From Paenibacillus pabuli NBRC 13638 (GTDB taxonomy: Bacteria > Bacillota > Bacilli > Paenibacillales > Paenibacillaceae), in assembly GCF_001514495.1 (NCBI RefSeq), contig NZ_BCNM01000024.1, forward strand, positions 62,001 to 126,000: a stretch of 64,000 nt of DNA. Reading direction: 5' to 3'. The first letter of the stretch is position 1; the number at the start of each line of letters is the position of its first letter. The position numbers were made by a program, and so were the translations under genes. Under the pieces are notes generated by a model. That model was not told where the DNA came from. It worked only from the letters and a program-made list of their open reading frames with translations, and made no database searches. Shown in pieces: positions 16,341 through 25,509 of the stretch.

Positions 16341-16752
16341 TGGGCGTAACTAAACTAATGCTGTCCTAATAGGGGACTGTGGCACAATACAAAAGATTGA
16401 ATCAAGGGATGGGTAACTATAATCTCAGCCACAAACGAAGGCAGCCGGCCACGAAAAACGATCGGCTGTCTCCTTTTAAAGGGCAGGATAGTTCAGAGGT
16501 CTTGTTGGTTCTGTGTGTAACCTGCATTGGTGGGAGTATAGATTTCGTTACACCGGTAGCCAGTTATGTTATAGCGAGGAGTTGAGGTATCAGTTAATGA
16601 GGGAGATGAATAGAACACTGCGGGTAACTCAAGCAAACCGATATTTCCAGAGCTTTCGATAAAGTACGAATGTATCTTCCTCGAAGGGTCTTCGATCTAA
16701 AGCGTGTATTATAGCGGCTTATCCGGCTGCACCCACATATCTCCAGCGGCAA
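16341..16752. other. intergenic region with one hairpin
   Basis: No convincing gene. A hairpin AGGCAGCCG / CGGCTGTCT (16439-16447 / 16463-16471) followed by CCTTTT may terminate the TetR transcript about 100 bases after its stop. A 68-codon open frame here lacks a ribosome-binding site and overlaps the hairpin, so it was not called. Confidence 0.45.
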
Positions 16753-16782
16753 AAGACTCCCAACAGAAAAGTTGGGAGTCTT
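16753..16782 (-). terminator. bidirectional-looking terminator after the hydrolase remnant
   Basis: Perfect 12-base stem AAGACTCCCAAC / GTTGGGAGTCTT with a 6-base loop; on the minus strand it is followed by TTTT. It lies just after the end of the minus-strand hydrolase gene. Confidence 0.75.
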
Positions 16783-16833
16783 GTATTATATGCCTCTTGC
16801 AATGTTTAGCAAACCTGCTTTGACGAAAGCAGT

Positions 16834-17465
16834 CTATTGGAATTGCTTGGCCAGAAAACTTGATATTCCCTTATAGATTTGGCTGTGTGATTCCAAAGGA
16901 GAAAGGTGTCCAGTTTGGGGAATGACAAGTAGTTCCGCATGAGGTATGCGAGGCAGTAGATCACTTTTCAGCGTTTCCAACCGATCTACCGGGTCAGATT
17001 CTCCGGCTAGCACAAGTTTGGGGACATTAATGTTTTTCACTTCTGCAGATATATCCTCAAGCATTGCAGTTTCAGGCCATGCCGCACGAGCTGAGGGAGC
17101 TCCTTTTTGCATATCCTCGAGCACCATTTCACGAATATTTCCTTCAAGAGGAAGTAAGGTAATATTACCAAAGGCAATTTCTGCCCCCTCACGATTAGCA
17201 TAGAAATGAACCATTGCATTTCTTATTTCTTGTGGCATGTCTTGAGGAGTCGGGGGAGATGGTGCAACTAAAATCAGGGCTTCTAAACCAGCGGGGTTAC
17301 GTGAGGCCAATAACTGTGCAGCCTTACCGCCCATTGAATGACCAATGACCACATAACGCTTCAAACCAAGCTCTTGAATAAGTGCATGTGCATCGTAACG
17401 GAGGACGTTAGTTCAGCGATCCAGGGAGCAGTTTGCCGCCCTAGTGGTGAATCTATGAACTTCCT
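16834..17465 (-). pseudogene. alpha/beta hydrolase, N-terminally truncated/deleted
   Basis: The C-terminal two thirds of an alpha/beta hydrolase are intact: nucleophile elbow GHSMGG, an acid in LVLAGESDPVDRLE, and the catalytic His in PQTGHLSPLE, ending about 20 residues later. Upstream in frame only about 12 more residues (VLRYDAHALIQELGL) precede a stop at 17413-17415. A second frame contains a hydrolase-like GRQTAPWIAELT. The oxyanion-loop strand and the region between it and GHSMGG are missing, so an internal deletion with frameshift is the simplest reading. The remaining frame starting at a TTG has no ribosome-binding site. Confidence 0.65.
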
Positions 17466-17474
17466 TAAATAAAC

Positions 17475-17501
17475 AAAAAAGAGCCGCGCATCATGCGGCT
17501 C
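17475..17501 (-). terminator. terminator of the lectin gene
   Basis: On the minus strand GAGCCGC / GCGGCTC form a 7-base stem with a 7-base loop followed by TTTTTT, 12 bases after the lectin stop codon. Confidence 0.8.
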
Positions 17502-17512
17502 TCATTCTGATT

Positions 17513-18136
17513 TTAACGCCCGCCTGTATTTGAAGCCCAGACAGGAATCCAACTATTAGGATAATTACTATTGGTCAGGGTTGTATTATAGAGAACTAAG
17601 TTTCCATCACTTTGCATAATTAGCGTGTCACCCGTTGTATTAGCTGGCAAGCTGTTCCCATGATGACCTGGAATCCATGAGGCGGTATTGGGAGACCAAA
17701 CGCCTTGCAGTGTAGAAGTATCAATCACCCAAACCCGATCATACCCCCAACCATAGAAATATTCAAATTTACCAGAGACAGGATTGAATCCATAACGATA
17801 GCCATATTGGTATACATCTTTAAATGATCCGCCATAGGAGTATATGACCGGCTTACCCAATGATTCAAACTTGAACGAAACAGCCCCACTGTTACTGGTG
17901 CCACTACTCCAAAGGGAAGAACCATTCTGATAGATGACAAAATTCCCGTCATTCTGCCAAATGGCTGAAAACCTGCCATCTTGGGAGGTGAGATAGTCGC
18001 CCTTTGCCATGCTTCCGCCTATAGTGAGCTTATCTCCAAGATAGCCAGCGGAAGCCGTTGCTGGTACGGCAAAGGCTAAAAGCAGCAAGCAAGCTAAAAA
18101 AACTCGAAGAGATTTGGGGAAAAATAGATTATTCAT
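17513..18136 (-). CDS. secreted B-type (bulb-type) lectin-domain protein
   Basis: A 207-residue exported protein. The signal peptide (about residues 1-30, hydrophobic FLACLLLLAFAVPATASA) is followed by bulb-type mannose-lectin repeats with the binding motif QxDxNxVxY seen as QNDGNFVIY and, near the C-terminus, QSDGNLVLY. A Tyr/Gly-rich stretch (YQYGYRYGF, YFYGWGYD) separates the two halves. Such proteins bind mannose-type glycans, and some act as bacteriocins (the LlpA type has two B-lectin domains). ATG 18136 is used because TAGGAGTG precedes it. No immunity or secretion partner is adjacent. Confidence 0.8.
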   Translation of the reverse strand: MNNLFFPKSLRVFLACLLLLAFAVPATASAGYLGDKLTIGGSMAKGDYLTSQDGRFSAIWQNDGNFVIYQNGSSLWSSGTSNSGAVSFKFESLGKPVIYSYGGSFKDVYQYGYRYGFNPVSGKFEYFYGWGYDRVWVIDTSTLQGVWSPNTASWIPGHHGNSLPANTTGDTLIMQSDGNLVLYNTTLTNSNYPNSWIPVWASNTGGR

Positions 18137-18842
18137 TGGACACACTCCTATATTCCTTAGAATGGTTGAGGCTACATACGAAGTACAATAAACCCTTACA
18201 GATATTGCATGTTTCTGTGCAGCGTTCGGTCAGGAGTGGTGAAAGAGCAATCAACACATCCCCAGTAATAATTAAAGGGAAATCAGATATACAATGCTCT
18301 CCGGTTCACCTCCTTTAATAGACAAAATTAGTTGCTGGAATGCATAGTATGTAAATGGATATGTGTTGCCTAGAGTTGAGGAAGTTGGAGGTCGGCGGAA
18401 GCTTGTTATTTCAGCAGACTATGTAGGTGACCCTTTAGCGAATATTACTTTTTATTCCATTATATCAACTAAAAAGAGAAAATACATTATTTTCTATGGA
18501 AATCTATCCGTTCAATAGATGAAGACATAAATGAATACTTTTACTAGTCTCACTCTCGCCTTACGGATGGTAGTTCAGCCTGGCAAACGATTTATTTTTA
18601 TTTGTAACCACCAGAGCAGAGGCAGCCGTTATATTGATGAACATGTTAGATAAAACCAAAGCGGAATAGCGGTGAACCGAGAAGCATCTCTACCTCTATA
18701 GAGCGGAAAGCAAATTTTGGTTGAAAGAATATATCAATCTCCCACTTTTTTTACATAGATTTAATATATTTTACGATATTTATGAATTGGACTATGGTAA
18801 AATATTTCAGGATCGAAAATTGGAGAGGGGTTTTGTTAATTC
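18137..18842. other. 700-bp intergenic region, no gene seen
   Basis: A+T-rich and full of stops in the frames I followed. It contains the divergent leader regions of the lectin and 5'-nucleotidase genes. A -10-like TAAAAT stands 30-40 bases before the 5'-nucleotidase start, without a good -35. Confidence 0.4.
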
Positions 18843-20969
18843 ATGTATTGGAAAAAAGTTCTGGGCCAAAGCACAATTCGTGTGGCAACTGCTGCACTAT
18901 TACTCACCCAACTATTGGGCGCAGCAGGTTCTGTCTCTGCCGCAGGCAATGATGTAGAAGTACACTTGATTGGTATCAATGACTTCCACGGTCAGTTGGA
19001 TACCACATCGATCGTTAGTGATAAAAAGGCAGGAACGGCTCCAATTCTAGCAACCTACTTAAAAGAAGCTCAAGCAAAATATGAACATTCCCTACTCTTC
19101 CATAATGGAGACTCTGTTGGTGCATCTGCTCCAGTCTCATCTCTCGATCGTGATGAGCCTACCATGGAATGGATGAATATGATGGGATTTGATGTAGCTT
19201 CTCTAGGCAATCATGAATTCGACCAAGGTATTGGTGCATTAAAAGCTCAAATCTTTGGTGGTCTTGATCCAAAAGAAGGCAAGGTAACTCATGCTGGTGC
19301 AAAATTTGATTACGTCAATGCAAACGTTATTGAAACTGCCACTGGCAAAACACTGATTAAGCCCTATGTTATTAAAGAAGTGGGCGGAGTCAAAATCGGA
19401 TTCATCGGATTAGTGACTAAATCCACACCTGCCAAAGTATCCCCATCTGGGACAGCTGGTGTGCGTTTCTTAAGCGCAGAAGAAGAAGTTGAAGCCGTTA
19501 ATAAATATGCAAAAGAATTGCAAGATCAAGGTGTAGAAACGATTATCGTCTTGGCACATGATCCAGCATCCACCAAAGAAGGCGTAACCACTGGAGAAGC
19601 GGCCGATTTAGCAAAAGCGCTGCCAGCAAATTCCCCTGTTGACGTTATCGTTGCGGGTGACAATCACGCTTTAGCTAACGGTGAAGTGAATGGAAAGTTG
19701 ATCGTTCAGGCTTATTCATATGGCACGGCATTTGAAGACATTAAGTTGATGATTGACCCAGCTACCGGGGATGTAACCGAAAAAATAGCTACCGTTACTA
19801 CGACTTTCCAAGAGGGTGTTAAAGAAGACCCGGAATCTTTGGCTATTATTAAAAAATCATTAGACAAGCATCCTGAGCTGACTAAGCCAGTAGGTACAAC
19901 GGATGGTTCTGTTACCCGTACAGATGCTTATAATAACGAAGCCGCTCTTGGCAACCTCATTGCGGATTCAATGCGTCAAGCAGACTTTGGTGATAAGGCA
20001 AGCGCTGCTGACTTTGCATTTATGAATCCAGGTGGTATTCGTGCGGATCTGCCAAAAGGCGATGTGACCTTTGCCGATCTTGCTAAAATCCAACCTTTTG
20101 GCAATACTCTAGTGAAACTGGAGTTGACTGGCGAACAAGTTAAAACCTTGTTGCAGCAGCAATGGGGTACCAACGCTGACGGAACACCAAACACCAAAAC
20201 GCTACAGATCTCTGGCTTGAAATATACTGCAGACTTCAATAAGCCAGTGGCAGAACGTGTTACTAGTCTTAGTCTGGAAGATGGCACACCTATTGATCCT
20301 GCAAAAACATATACGGCTGTAGTGAACAACTTTATGGCAGCAGGTGGAGATAACTATAAAGTGCTAGTGGATGCTAAATCATCTCTAGCAGGTCCGATCG
20401 ATCTGGATGTATTCTACCAGTACATTGTAGATACGTATAAAGGCGGCACTATTCAAGCTAAAACAGCAGGACGTATTACGAATCTGGCTGGAGCACCTAC
20501 AGAACAAACAGAAACACCTGTAACCACAGAATTTATTTCCCGTGCTGAATTTGTTAGTGCTTTAGTAGACCTGTTGAAACTGAACGAAGTAGCTGCAGCA
20601 CCTACATTCAAGGATGTTGCTGCTGACGCTGCATATGCAGATGCAATCGCTGAAGCTAGGCATGCGGGATTCATTCAGGGCTTCGGTGGTAACTTCTATC
20701 CTGATCGTGAGATTACTCGTGAAGAAGCGGCCACTATTCTTGCTAAGTTGTTGAACGATCAAGCTTCTGATAAAAATGCGGCTACGATCATTGCAGGTTT
20801 CGAAGATGGCAAAACTGTTTCTGCCTATGCGGTGAAATCGATGGCAAAATTGATTGACAAAGGTATTCTTAGTGCAGCAGGCAAAAACTCGCTTCAACCG
20901 AAACAAGGTCTTTCTACTAACGATGCAAAAGCTTTAATTCAAAAAGCGGTAGCAGCAAAAGCTTCATAA
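18843..20969 (+). CDS. secreted 5'-nucleotidase/UshA-type metallophosphatase with SLH repeats
   Basis: Exported enzyme that removes phosphate from extracellular nucleotides. Order along 708 residues: signal peptide (1-33), calcineurin-like metallophosphatase domain with GINDFHGQ, HNGDSV, LGNHEFDQG, VLAHDP and GDNHA metal-site motifs (about 36-330), 5'-nucleotidase C-terminal substrate domain with NPGGIRADL (about 340-545), and a C-terminal part with SLH-type repeats (from about 560, e.g. FKDVAADAAYADAIAEA and REITREEAATILAKLL) that should bind the cell-wall polymer. GAGAGGGG lies upstream of the ATG at a rather long spacing of about 12. Confidence 0.93.
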   Translation: MYWKKVLGQSTIRVATAALLLTQLLGAAGSVSAAGNDVEVHLIGINDFHGQLDTTSIVSDKKAGTAPILATYLKEAQAKYEHSLLFHNGDSVGASAPVSSLDRDEPTMEWMNMMGFDVASLGNHEFDQGIGALKAQIFGGLDPKEGKVTHAGAKFDYVNANVIETATGKTLIKPYVIKEVGGVKIGFIGLVTKSTPAKVSPSGTAGVRFLSAEEEVEAVNKYAKELQDQGVETIIVLAHDPASTKEGVTTGEAADLAKALPANSPVDVIVAGDNHALANGEVNGKLIVQAYSYGTAFEDIKLMIDPATGDVTEKIATVTTTFQEGVKEDPESLAIIKKSLDKHPELTKPVGTTDGSVTRTDAYNNEAALGNLIADSMRQADFGDKASAADFAFMNPGGIRADLPKGDVTFADLAKIQPFGNTLVKLELTGEQVKTLLQQQWGTNADGTPNTKTLQISGLKYTADFNKPVAERVTSLSLEDGTPIDPAKTYTAVVNNFMAAGGDNYKVLVDAKSSLAGPIDLDVFYQYIVDTYKGGTIQAKTAGRITNLAGAPTEQTETPVTTEFISRAEFVSALVDLLKLNEVAAAPTFKDVAADAAYADAIAEARHAGFIQGFGGNFYPDREITREEAATILAKLLNDQASDKNAATIIAGFEDGKTVSAYAVKSMAKLIDKGILSAAGKNSLQPKQGLSTNDAKALIQKAVAAKAS

Positions 20970-21183
20970 TGTAGGACTTATTCAAATCTTATATTAAAAC
21001 AGGAAAACACATCTGATGTAAAAAATCTCTAAATTCTTCTACGTGGAAAAATAATGATGTCGGATATTCTACCTTCGATGAAGAAAGTAACGGGCGAGTT
21101 GGCTAAAGGCAATCATATACTGATTAGTATGTTTATTGATGATAAACACTTTCTAACCAACAGTAAATCATACACAGAACGCT
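20970..21183. other. intergenic region with a small unexplained open frame
   Basis: No clear gene. An open frame from 21054 (MMSDILPSMKKVTGELAKG...) runs 44 codons into the terminator that follows. It has no ribosome-binding site and may be the tail of a lost gene. Confidence 0.3.
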
Positions 21184-21220
21184 AAAACGCTACTGACATT
21201 ACGTTGTCAGTAGCGTTTTT
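21184..21220 (+). terminator. strong rho-independent terminator
   Basis: Perfect 15-base stem AAAACGCTACTGACA / TGTCAGTAGCGTTTT with loop TTACGT and trailing T; it lies 215 bases after the 5'-nucleotidase gene. Confidence 0.85.
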
Positions 21221-21305
21221 GTATATTAGGTGCATGCGAATATCGCAGTGCTTGGAGACAGGGAGACCTTTTTTCAAAATCTTATTACAGAGGTGGAATT
21301 TATTT

Positions 21306-21839
21306 ATGAGCAGTATACATTGGGAAGTGGACCCGGATCACAGCTCCGTCGAGTTCTCGGTGACCCATTTAATGATTAATAAAATCAAAGGAGTATTCGA
21401 GAATTTCGAAGCGATCCTAAGTTTTGACCCCAACGATGTAACAACCATGGGCATCCAGGCTTCCATAGACGCAAGTAGTATTACAACTCGCCAGCAGCAA
21501 CGAGATGAACACCTGAGAAGCGAAGACTTCTTTCATGCTGCCAAGTATCCAGCCATTACGTTTCAAAGCACCAGCTGCGTCCTTGCTGGCGAACGGCAAT
21601 ATGAGCTTACAGGCAATCTAACGCTGCATGGAGTAACAAAACCTGTCACCTTTTATACTGTTTTTGAAGGACTTAATCAAGACCCTCGCGGCCGGGAACG
21701 AGTGGGATTTCATTCAACAGCCCGTATCGAACGCAATGAGTTTGGCCTGACCTTCAACTCCCCTTTGGAAACGGGTGGGATTGTCGTCGGAAACGAAGTG
21801 AGCATTGAGCTTTATATCGAAGCAATCAAAGTAATTTAG
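21306..21839 (+). CDS. YceI family polyisoprenoid-binding-like protein
   Basis: A 177-residue lipocalin-like YceI-fold protein, cytoplasmic here because no signal peptide is present. Typical family blocks: WEVDPDHSSVEFSVTHLMI at the start, the ASIDASSITTRQQQRDEHLRS-type central motif (shown over two stretches), and the C-terminal RIERNEFGLTFN. YceI proteins bind long isoprenoid chains in a barrel; the biological role in Gram-positives is unclear. The start is ATG 21306 with AGAGGTGG upstream; a longer frame from 21204 would begin inside the upstream terminator. Confidence 0.92.
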   Translation: MSSIHWEVDPDHSSVEFSVTHLMINKIKGVFENFEAILSFDPNDVTTMGIQASIDASSITTRQQQRDEHLRSEDFFHAAKYPAITFQSTSCVLAGERQYELTGNLTLHGVTKPVTFYTVFEGLNQDPRGRERVGFHSTARIERNEFGLTFNSPLETGGIVVGNEVSIELYIEAIKVI

Positions 21840-21932
21840 AGAGCCTAAAGGCCATCCTTTGTCATGGGGTGGTCTTGATTCAAAATCTTGTCGTTACATA
21901 TCGCGCGATGATTTGATTGCTACTAATATCTA

Positions 21933-23342
21933 CTATTCCTGCTGACAACCTTCCCGGTCGTTCTCCGCAGCGGCAACAGGGATGCTTACCGTCACTTTCG
22001 CTCCGCCGGAGGGAGATACATTGTCCAGGCTTAAACTTCCCCTATGCTCCTGAGCTGCGGATTGGGCAATGTATAGTCCCATCCCGTGATGATGATTGCC
22101 GGACTTTCGACTCTGATCGCCCCTGTAAAACTGGTTAGCCGCATCCTTCAGATCGGCTGGGGAGAAGCCATCTCCTGTATCTGTGACTGTAAAATGTACG
22201 GCTGAGTCATCACCTCGAATCAGTAAGGCAATACTCCCCTGTGGGGGTGTGTACTCGACTGCATTTGCGATAATGTTGATGATTCCCCGCTGAAGCAGCT
22301 CCTGATCTATGAAGAGAAACGGCGGTAGATTCTCCTTCTGGACAGACGTATACAGATTTTTGCCGGCAGAGAGGGCCTTCAAATGCAACTCTAATTCTTC
22401 AATAATCGCCGCTACAGGGACAAGGGCTTTCTGGCGAGATGATCTGGACTGCATGCTGGATAGATCAATTACCTCCTGCACGAAGGACTCTATGTCCTCT
22501 GCACTGCGGAGGATATATCCGTTGTACTCCCGCTGGAACTCGTTCTGTGCCGTCTCCTGCAAGAGCTCGGCATTTCCGCGGACAACGGTAAGCGGGGTCT
22601 TGATATCATGGGCCAGCGCGGAAATTTGTTCTCGGCGGGAACGCTCCAACTCCCACTGTTGTTGGAGTGAAGCATGCAGAGCTTTCTTCATTCGATCCAG
22701 CGAGGCCAATACATTGTCGATTTCGGTGATCCCGCTGGGCTTGACTGTGAACTCCAGATTCTCTCGCTGGATGTTCTCTGTCGCTTCCACCAATCCAGCC
22801 ATTTTCTTCGTGAGCCTTCTGCCGAACTGGGCAGCGAGTAATGCTGCCTGGAGCAGAATGCCGAAGATAAAGAACAAGACCCCCAATAGCTGAGGGTTCG
22901 GCAGATAGCTGCGCAGCAGGGAGGATGCATATTGCGGTGTTAGGCTATACCGGAATATCCATACCTCTTGACCACGCTCGGCCATTTTATAGAAATAAAA
23001 ATCCTGATTATTGCCTTGCTGCGTCATCTCCCAGAGATGTAATGCCTTGTCATGACTCAAATTACCGTTGAGAAGCTCTCCTTTACGGGTGAAGACCGCG
23101 TAATCGAGTATTTCCGGGACCATATCAGGTGTTACAGTAGGGCTTGAGTGAAGACGATTCGTGAATGCAGCAATTTCCTTCTCAACATAGTTGGCAGGCA
23201 GCACGGCGTTTGAAGCAAGTGACAGTGCGAACAATCCAAGCAATACCCCTAGCAGTAGGATCGTTCCCAAGCTTAGAAATAGAAGATATTGCAGGAAAAA
23301 GGTGCGAAGGCGCACGGTTTTAATTCGTTCTACAGTTTCCAC
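21933..23342 (-). CDS. sensor histidine kinase of the peptide-antibiotic ABC operon
   Basis: A membrane sensor kinase of 469 residues: first membrane segment about 12-38, extracytoplasmic domain of about 100 residues, second membrane segment about 145-165, HAMP-like linker, HisKA dimerisation domain with phosphoacceptor His245 (ALAHDIKTPLT), and HATPase with N box (NIIANAVEY), DTGDGF and GMGLYIAQ. It overlaps the response-regulator gene by 13 bases and ends the five-gene minus-strand operon begun by the ABC ATPase. The arrangement matches the Clostridioides CprABC-CprRK type, where the kinase senses lantibiotic-like peptides. Confidence 0.92.
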   Translation of the reverse strand: METVERIKTVRLRTFFLQYLLFLSLGTILLLGVLLGLFALSLASNAVLPANYVEKEIAAFTNRLHSSPTVTPDMVPEILDYAVFTRKGELLNGNLSHDKALHLWEMTQQGNNQDFYFYKMAERGQEVWIFRYSLTPQYASSLLRSYLPNPQLLGVLFFIFGILLQAALLAAQFGRRLTKKMAGLVEATENIQRENLEFTVKPSGITEIDNVLASLDRMKKALHASLQQQWELERSRREQISALAHDIKTPLTVVRGNAELLQETAQNEFQREYNGYILRSAEDIESFVQEVIDLSSMQSRSSRQKALVPVAAIIEELELHLKALSAGKNLYTSVQKENLPPFLFIDQELLQRGIINIIANAVEYTPPQGSIALLIRGDDSAVHFTVTDTGDGFSPADLKDAANQFYRGDQSRKSGNHHHGMGLYIAQSAAQEHRGSLSLDNVSPSGGAKVTVSIPVAAAENDREGCQQE

Positions 23343-23992
23343 TTATATCCGATCCCCCAGATGGTCTCAATGGCGTCGATTCCGCATTTGCTTAGCTTGG
23401 CACGGATGTTTTTAACATGTTCCGTAATAGCGCTGCTGTCACTTGCTCCGTCATATCCGAAGACCCCTTCATAAATATGTTCTTTGGAGAATACCTGTCC
23501 GCGGCTACGGGCCAGAAACTCGCAAATTTCGTATTCGCTTTTGGTTAGAGGCACCTTGTCTTCTTGGATAAACAGCTCTTTACCGGAGAGGTTGAAGCGC
23601 ACGTTGTCCAGGTAAAGTACATTCCGCCGCTCCCTGATTTCCCGCCTAAGGTGTGCGTTAATCCGTGCCCGAAGCGCACCGATCCCGAAGGGTTTCATAA
23701 TATAATCATCTGCTCCTAGTCCTAATCCATACATCAGATCGGTTTCCTGCGTTTTGGCCGTCAAAAAAAGGATCGGGCAATCCACGGCGGCACGGATCTC
23801 CCGACAAAGGGTAAAGCCGTCCACCCCCGGCATCATGACATCCAGCAAAATAAGATCATATACCCCAAGGTCAGTCAGACGTACCTGTTTGGGGTCGGAG
23901 ACGATTGTTACCAGATGCTTATCTGCAATAAGCGCGTTACGGATCAACGACAGAATGGCGGGTTCGTCGTCGACTACCAGTATTTTTGCCAT
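23330..23992 (-). CDS. OmpR family response regulator of the ABC operon
   Basis: A 220-residue two-domain regulator: receiver domain with phospho-Asp51 (ILLDVMMPG), acidic pocket VVDDE near residue 7-10, T in LFLTAKT and K in MKPFG; C-terminal winged helix ending KKWKL-like. It lies 28 bases after the second permease gene and overlaps the kinase start by 13 bases, so translational coupling is likely. It probably activates the ABC genes from the direct repeat upstream of the ATPase gene. Confidence 0.94.
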   Translation of the reverse strand: MAKILVVDDEPAILSLIRNALIADKHLVTIVSDPKQVRLTDLGVYDLILLDVMMPGVDGFTLCREIRAAVDCPILFLTAKTQETDLMYGLGLGADDYIMKPFGIGALRARINAHLRREIRERRNVLYLDNVRFNLSGKELFIQEDKVPLTKSEYEICEFLARSRGQVFSKEHIYEGVFGYDGASDSSAITEHVKNIRAKLSKCGIDAIETIWGIGYKWKL

Positions 23993-24020
23993 AGTTGTTC
24001 CCTCGATTTATAAGTAGTGT

Positions 24021-24779
24021 CTAATTATCGGTTGATCGTCCTTCCCAGCGCTGGAACCAGGCAGCGCACAGGAGGAAAAGGATTATGGTTCCTGGAATAC
24101 ACACCGTGATTCCAGCATTCAATCCCGATACAGCAGCGGATAACGGGATATCTGAAGCATGAATGGTCCACAGTGAGATGAATCTGACGCCCCATGCGAA
24201 GGGAATGTAGGGCCAGATGGCATCACCCAGCCCGGTTAGCATTAAGGCAGCCACCAGACTCCCCGCTATCCCTACCCCGATAGACGTGCCTCTTCCAAAG
24301 CGCAGGCTGATCATCAGGTGAAGAAGATAGAGAAATATATGGCTGCCGAACAGAATAACTGCCCCGGCAAGGTAAAAGGCCATTCCCAGTCTGTCCTGAT
24401 GCAAAATCCGGCCAAATCCGAGTCCAAAAAGGCTGTAGGCAAACGTAACAGCCGCAAAGCCAAACAACAACAGGAGCAGCAGCTTGCTTGTAAAGGCTGC
24501 AACTTTACTCGCGGGTATCGCCAGCATACCTTGAAAATGTCCCGCATTGGCTTCCTGTTCAACCGCCATGGAACAGACCAGTCCGATCAGGATAGGAAAT
24601 GCGCATCCCAGGGACTGCATAAACGCCAGCACCTTATCATTTGCACTCCACGGGGAGTACGAATAGTAAGCTAAGAATACGCTAACCCCGACCAGCGGAG
24701 CAAGTAGATGAATGAAGAGAAACGGTGTGCGCCTACTTTTGAGCAGATCCGCTCTTAACAATCTAGGTATGGAATTCAT
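24021..24779 (-). CDS. ABC transporter permease, lantibiotic-protection type (second permease)
   Basis: A 252-residue membrane protein with six predicted membrane segments (e.g. FLFIHLLAPLVGVSVFLAYY, LGCAFPILIGLVCSMAV, and the C-terminal VCIPGTIILFLLCAAW). It belongs to the MutG/EpiG-like permease type that pairs with a MutE/EpiE-like permease and a BcrA/MutF ATPase to expel membrane-active peptides. It starts 1 base after the first permease gene, so the two are translated together. Confidence 0.85.
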   Translation of the reverse strand: MNSIPRLLRADLLKSRRTPFLFIHLLAPLVGVSVFLAYYSYSPWSANDKVLAFMQSLGCAFPILIGLVCSMAVEQEANAGHFQGMLAIPASKVAAFTSKLLLLLLFGFAAVTFAYSLFGLGFGRILHQDRLGMAFYLAGAVILFGSHIFLYLLHLMISLRFGRGTSIGVGIAGSLVAALMLTGLGDAIWPYIPFAWGVRFISLWTIHASDIPLSAAVSGLNAGITVCIPGTIILFLLCAAWFQRWEGRSTDN

Positions 24780-24780
24780 G

Positions 24781-25509
24781 CTACTTCGCCTCCTGTTTGT
24801 GAAACCATAGTGCTGTAAGGAGGGAGAGCACTATGAACCAGGCCACGGAGATCAGGACATCTGGAAAGATCTCGCTCGTGCTTCTCAGCGGGCTACCGGC
24901 CGGTACAGGAAGTCCATTCGGCAGGATGGACAGAACAGGGCACATAAGCCTGAACGTAATCGTATAAGGAATGTAATCCCATAGTCCGCCTGTATTGAAT
25001 GCAACGACGCCAAGGATATTGCCGCACATATTAAGCAGAATAGCGGCGAACAATCCGAGACGCGCAGCCAGGAACAGACACAGCGGAATCTGCCACAGTA
25101 TAGTAAGGAAGATCAGGAAGCTGCCAGCGGCGCTGTTTACTAGGGGTATGGTTTGGCCAAACAGTATTCCTCCTAACGTAATGCCGATCAGGAATAGGAA
25201 AAGTGTCGCCAAGAGCCACTGCATAATTGCGATGATCTTCACAGCCCAAAGTTTCCTTGGGTCAATGGGCAGAGCGAACAGGCCACGGTATTTCATCTTG
25301 GCATCCTTTTGTAGAGCAAGTGAACAGGCAAGGGAAAGCGATCCAGGCAAAAGCATCGTGTACCACCAGTTGTAAGCGCCCGTTTGGAATAAACGTCCGC
25401 CCATTAGAACAGCGCAAAGGAGTAACGTGAATACAGGGGCGAGCCAGACAAGCTTGGGGATGAAGGTGCGCCGCCATTTCAGACGTTCAGCCTTAATATG
25501 ACTAAGCAT
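24781..25509 (-). CDS. ABC transporter permease, lantibiotic-protection type (first permease)
   Basis: A 242-residue permease with six predicted membrane segments and a cytoplasmic N-terminus starting MLSHIKAERLKWRRTFIP, characteristic of the MutE/EpiE immunity permease group. It overlaps the ATPase gene by 8 bases and is followed directly by the second permease. A lantibiotic precursor or modification enzyme is not seen nearby, so the set is likely used for resistance to peptides from others. Confidence 0.85.
   Translation of the reverse strand: MLSHIKAERLKWRRTFIPKLVWLAPVFTLLLCAVLMGGRLFQTGAYNWWYTMLLPGSLSLACSLALQKDAKMKYRGLFALPIDPRKLWAVKIIAIMQWLLATLFLFLIGITLGGILFGQTIPLVNSAAGSFLIFLTILWQIPLCLFLAARLGLFAAILLNMCGNILGVVAFNTGGLWDYIPYTITFRLMCPVLSILPNGLPVPAGSPLRSTSEIFPDVLISVAWFIVLSLLTALWFHKQEAK

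Noticed and set aside
16379-16585. 68-codon plus-strand frame after the TetR gene
   Set aside because: Overlaps a terminator-like hairpin, no ribosome-binding site, low-quality composition.
18058-18318. 86-codon frame across the lectin gene start
   Set aside because: Antisense to the lectin signal peptide region and without translation signals.
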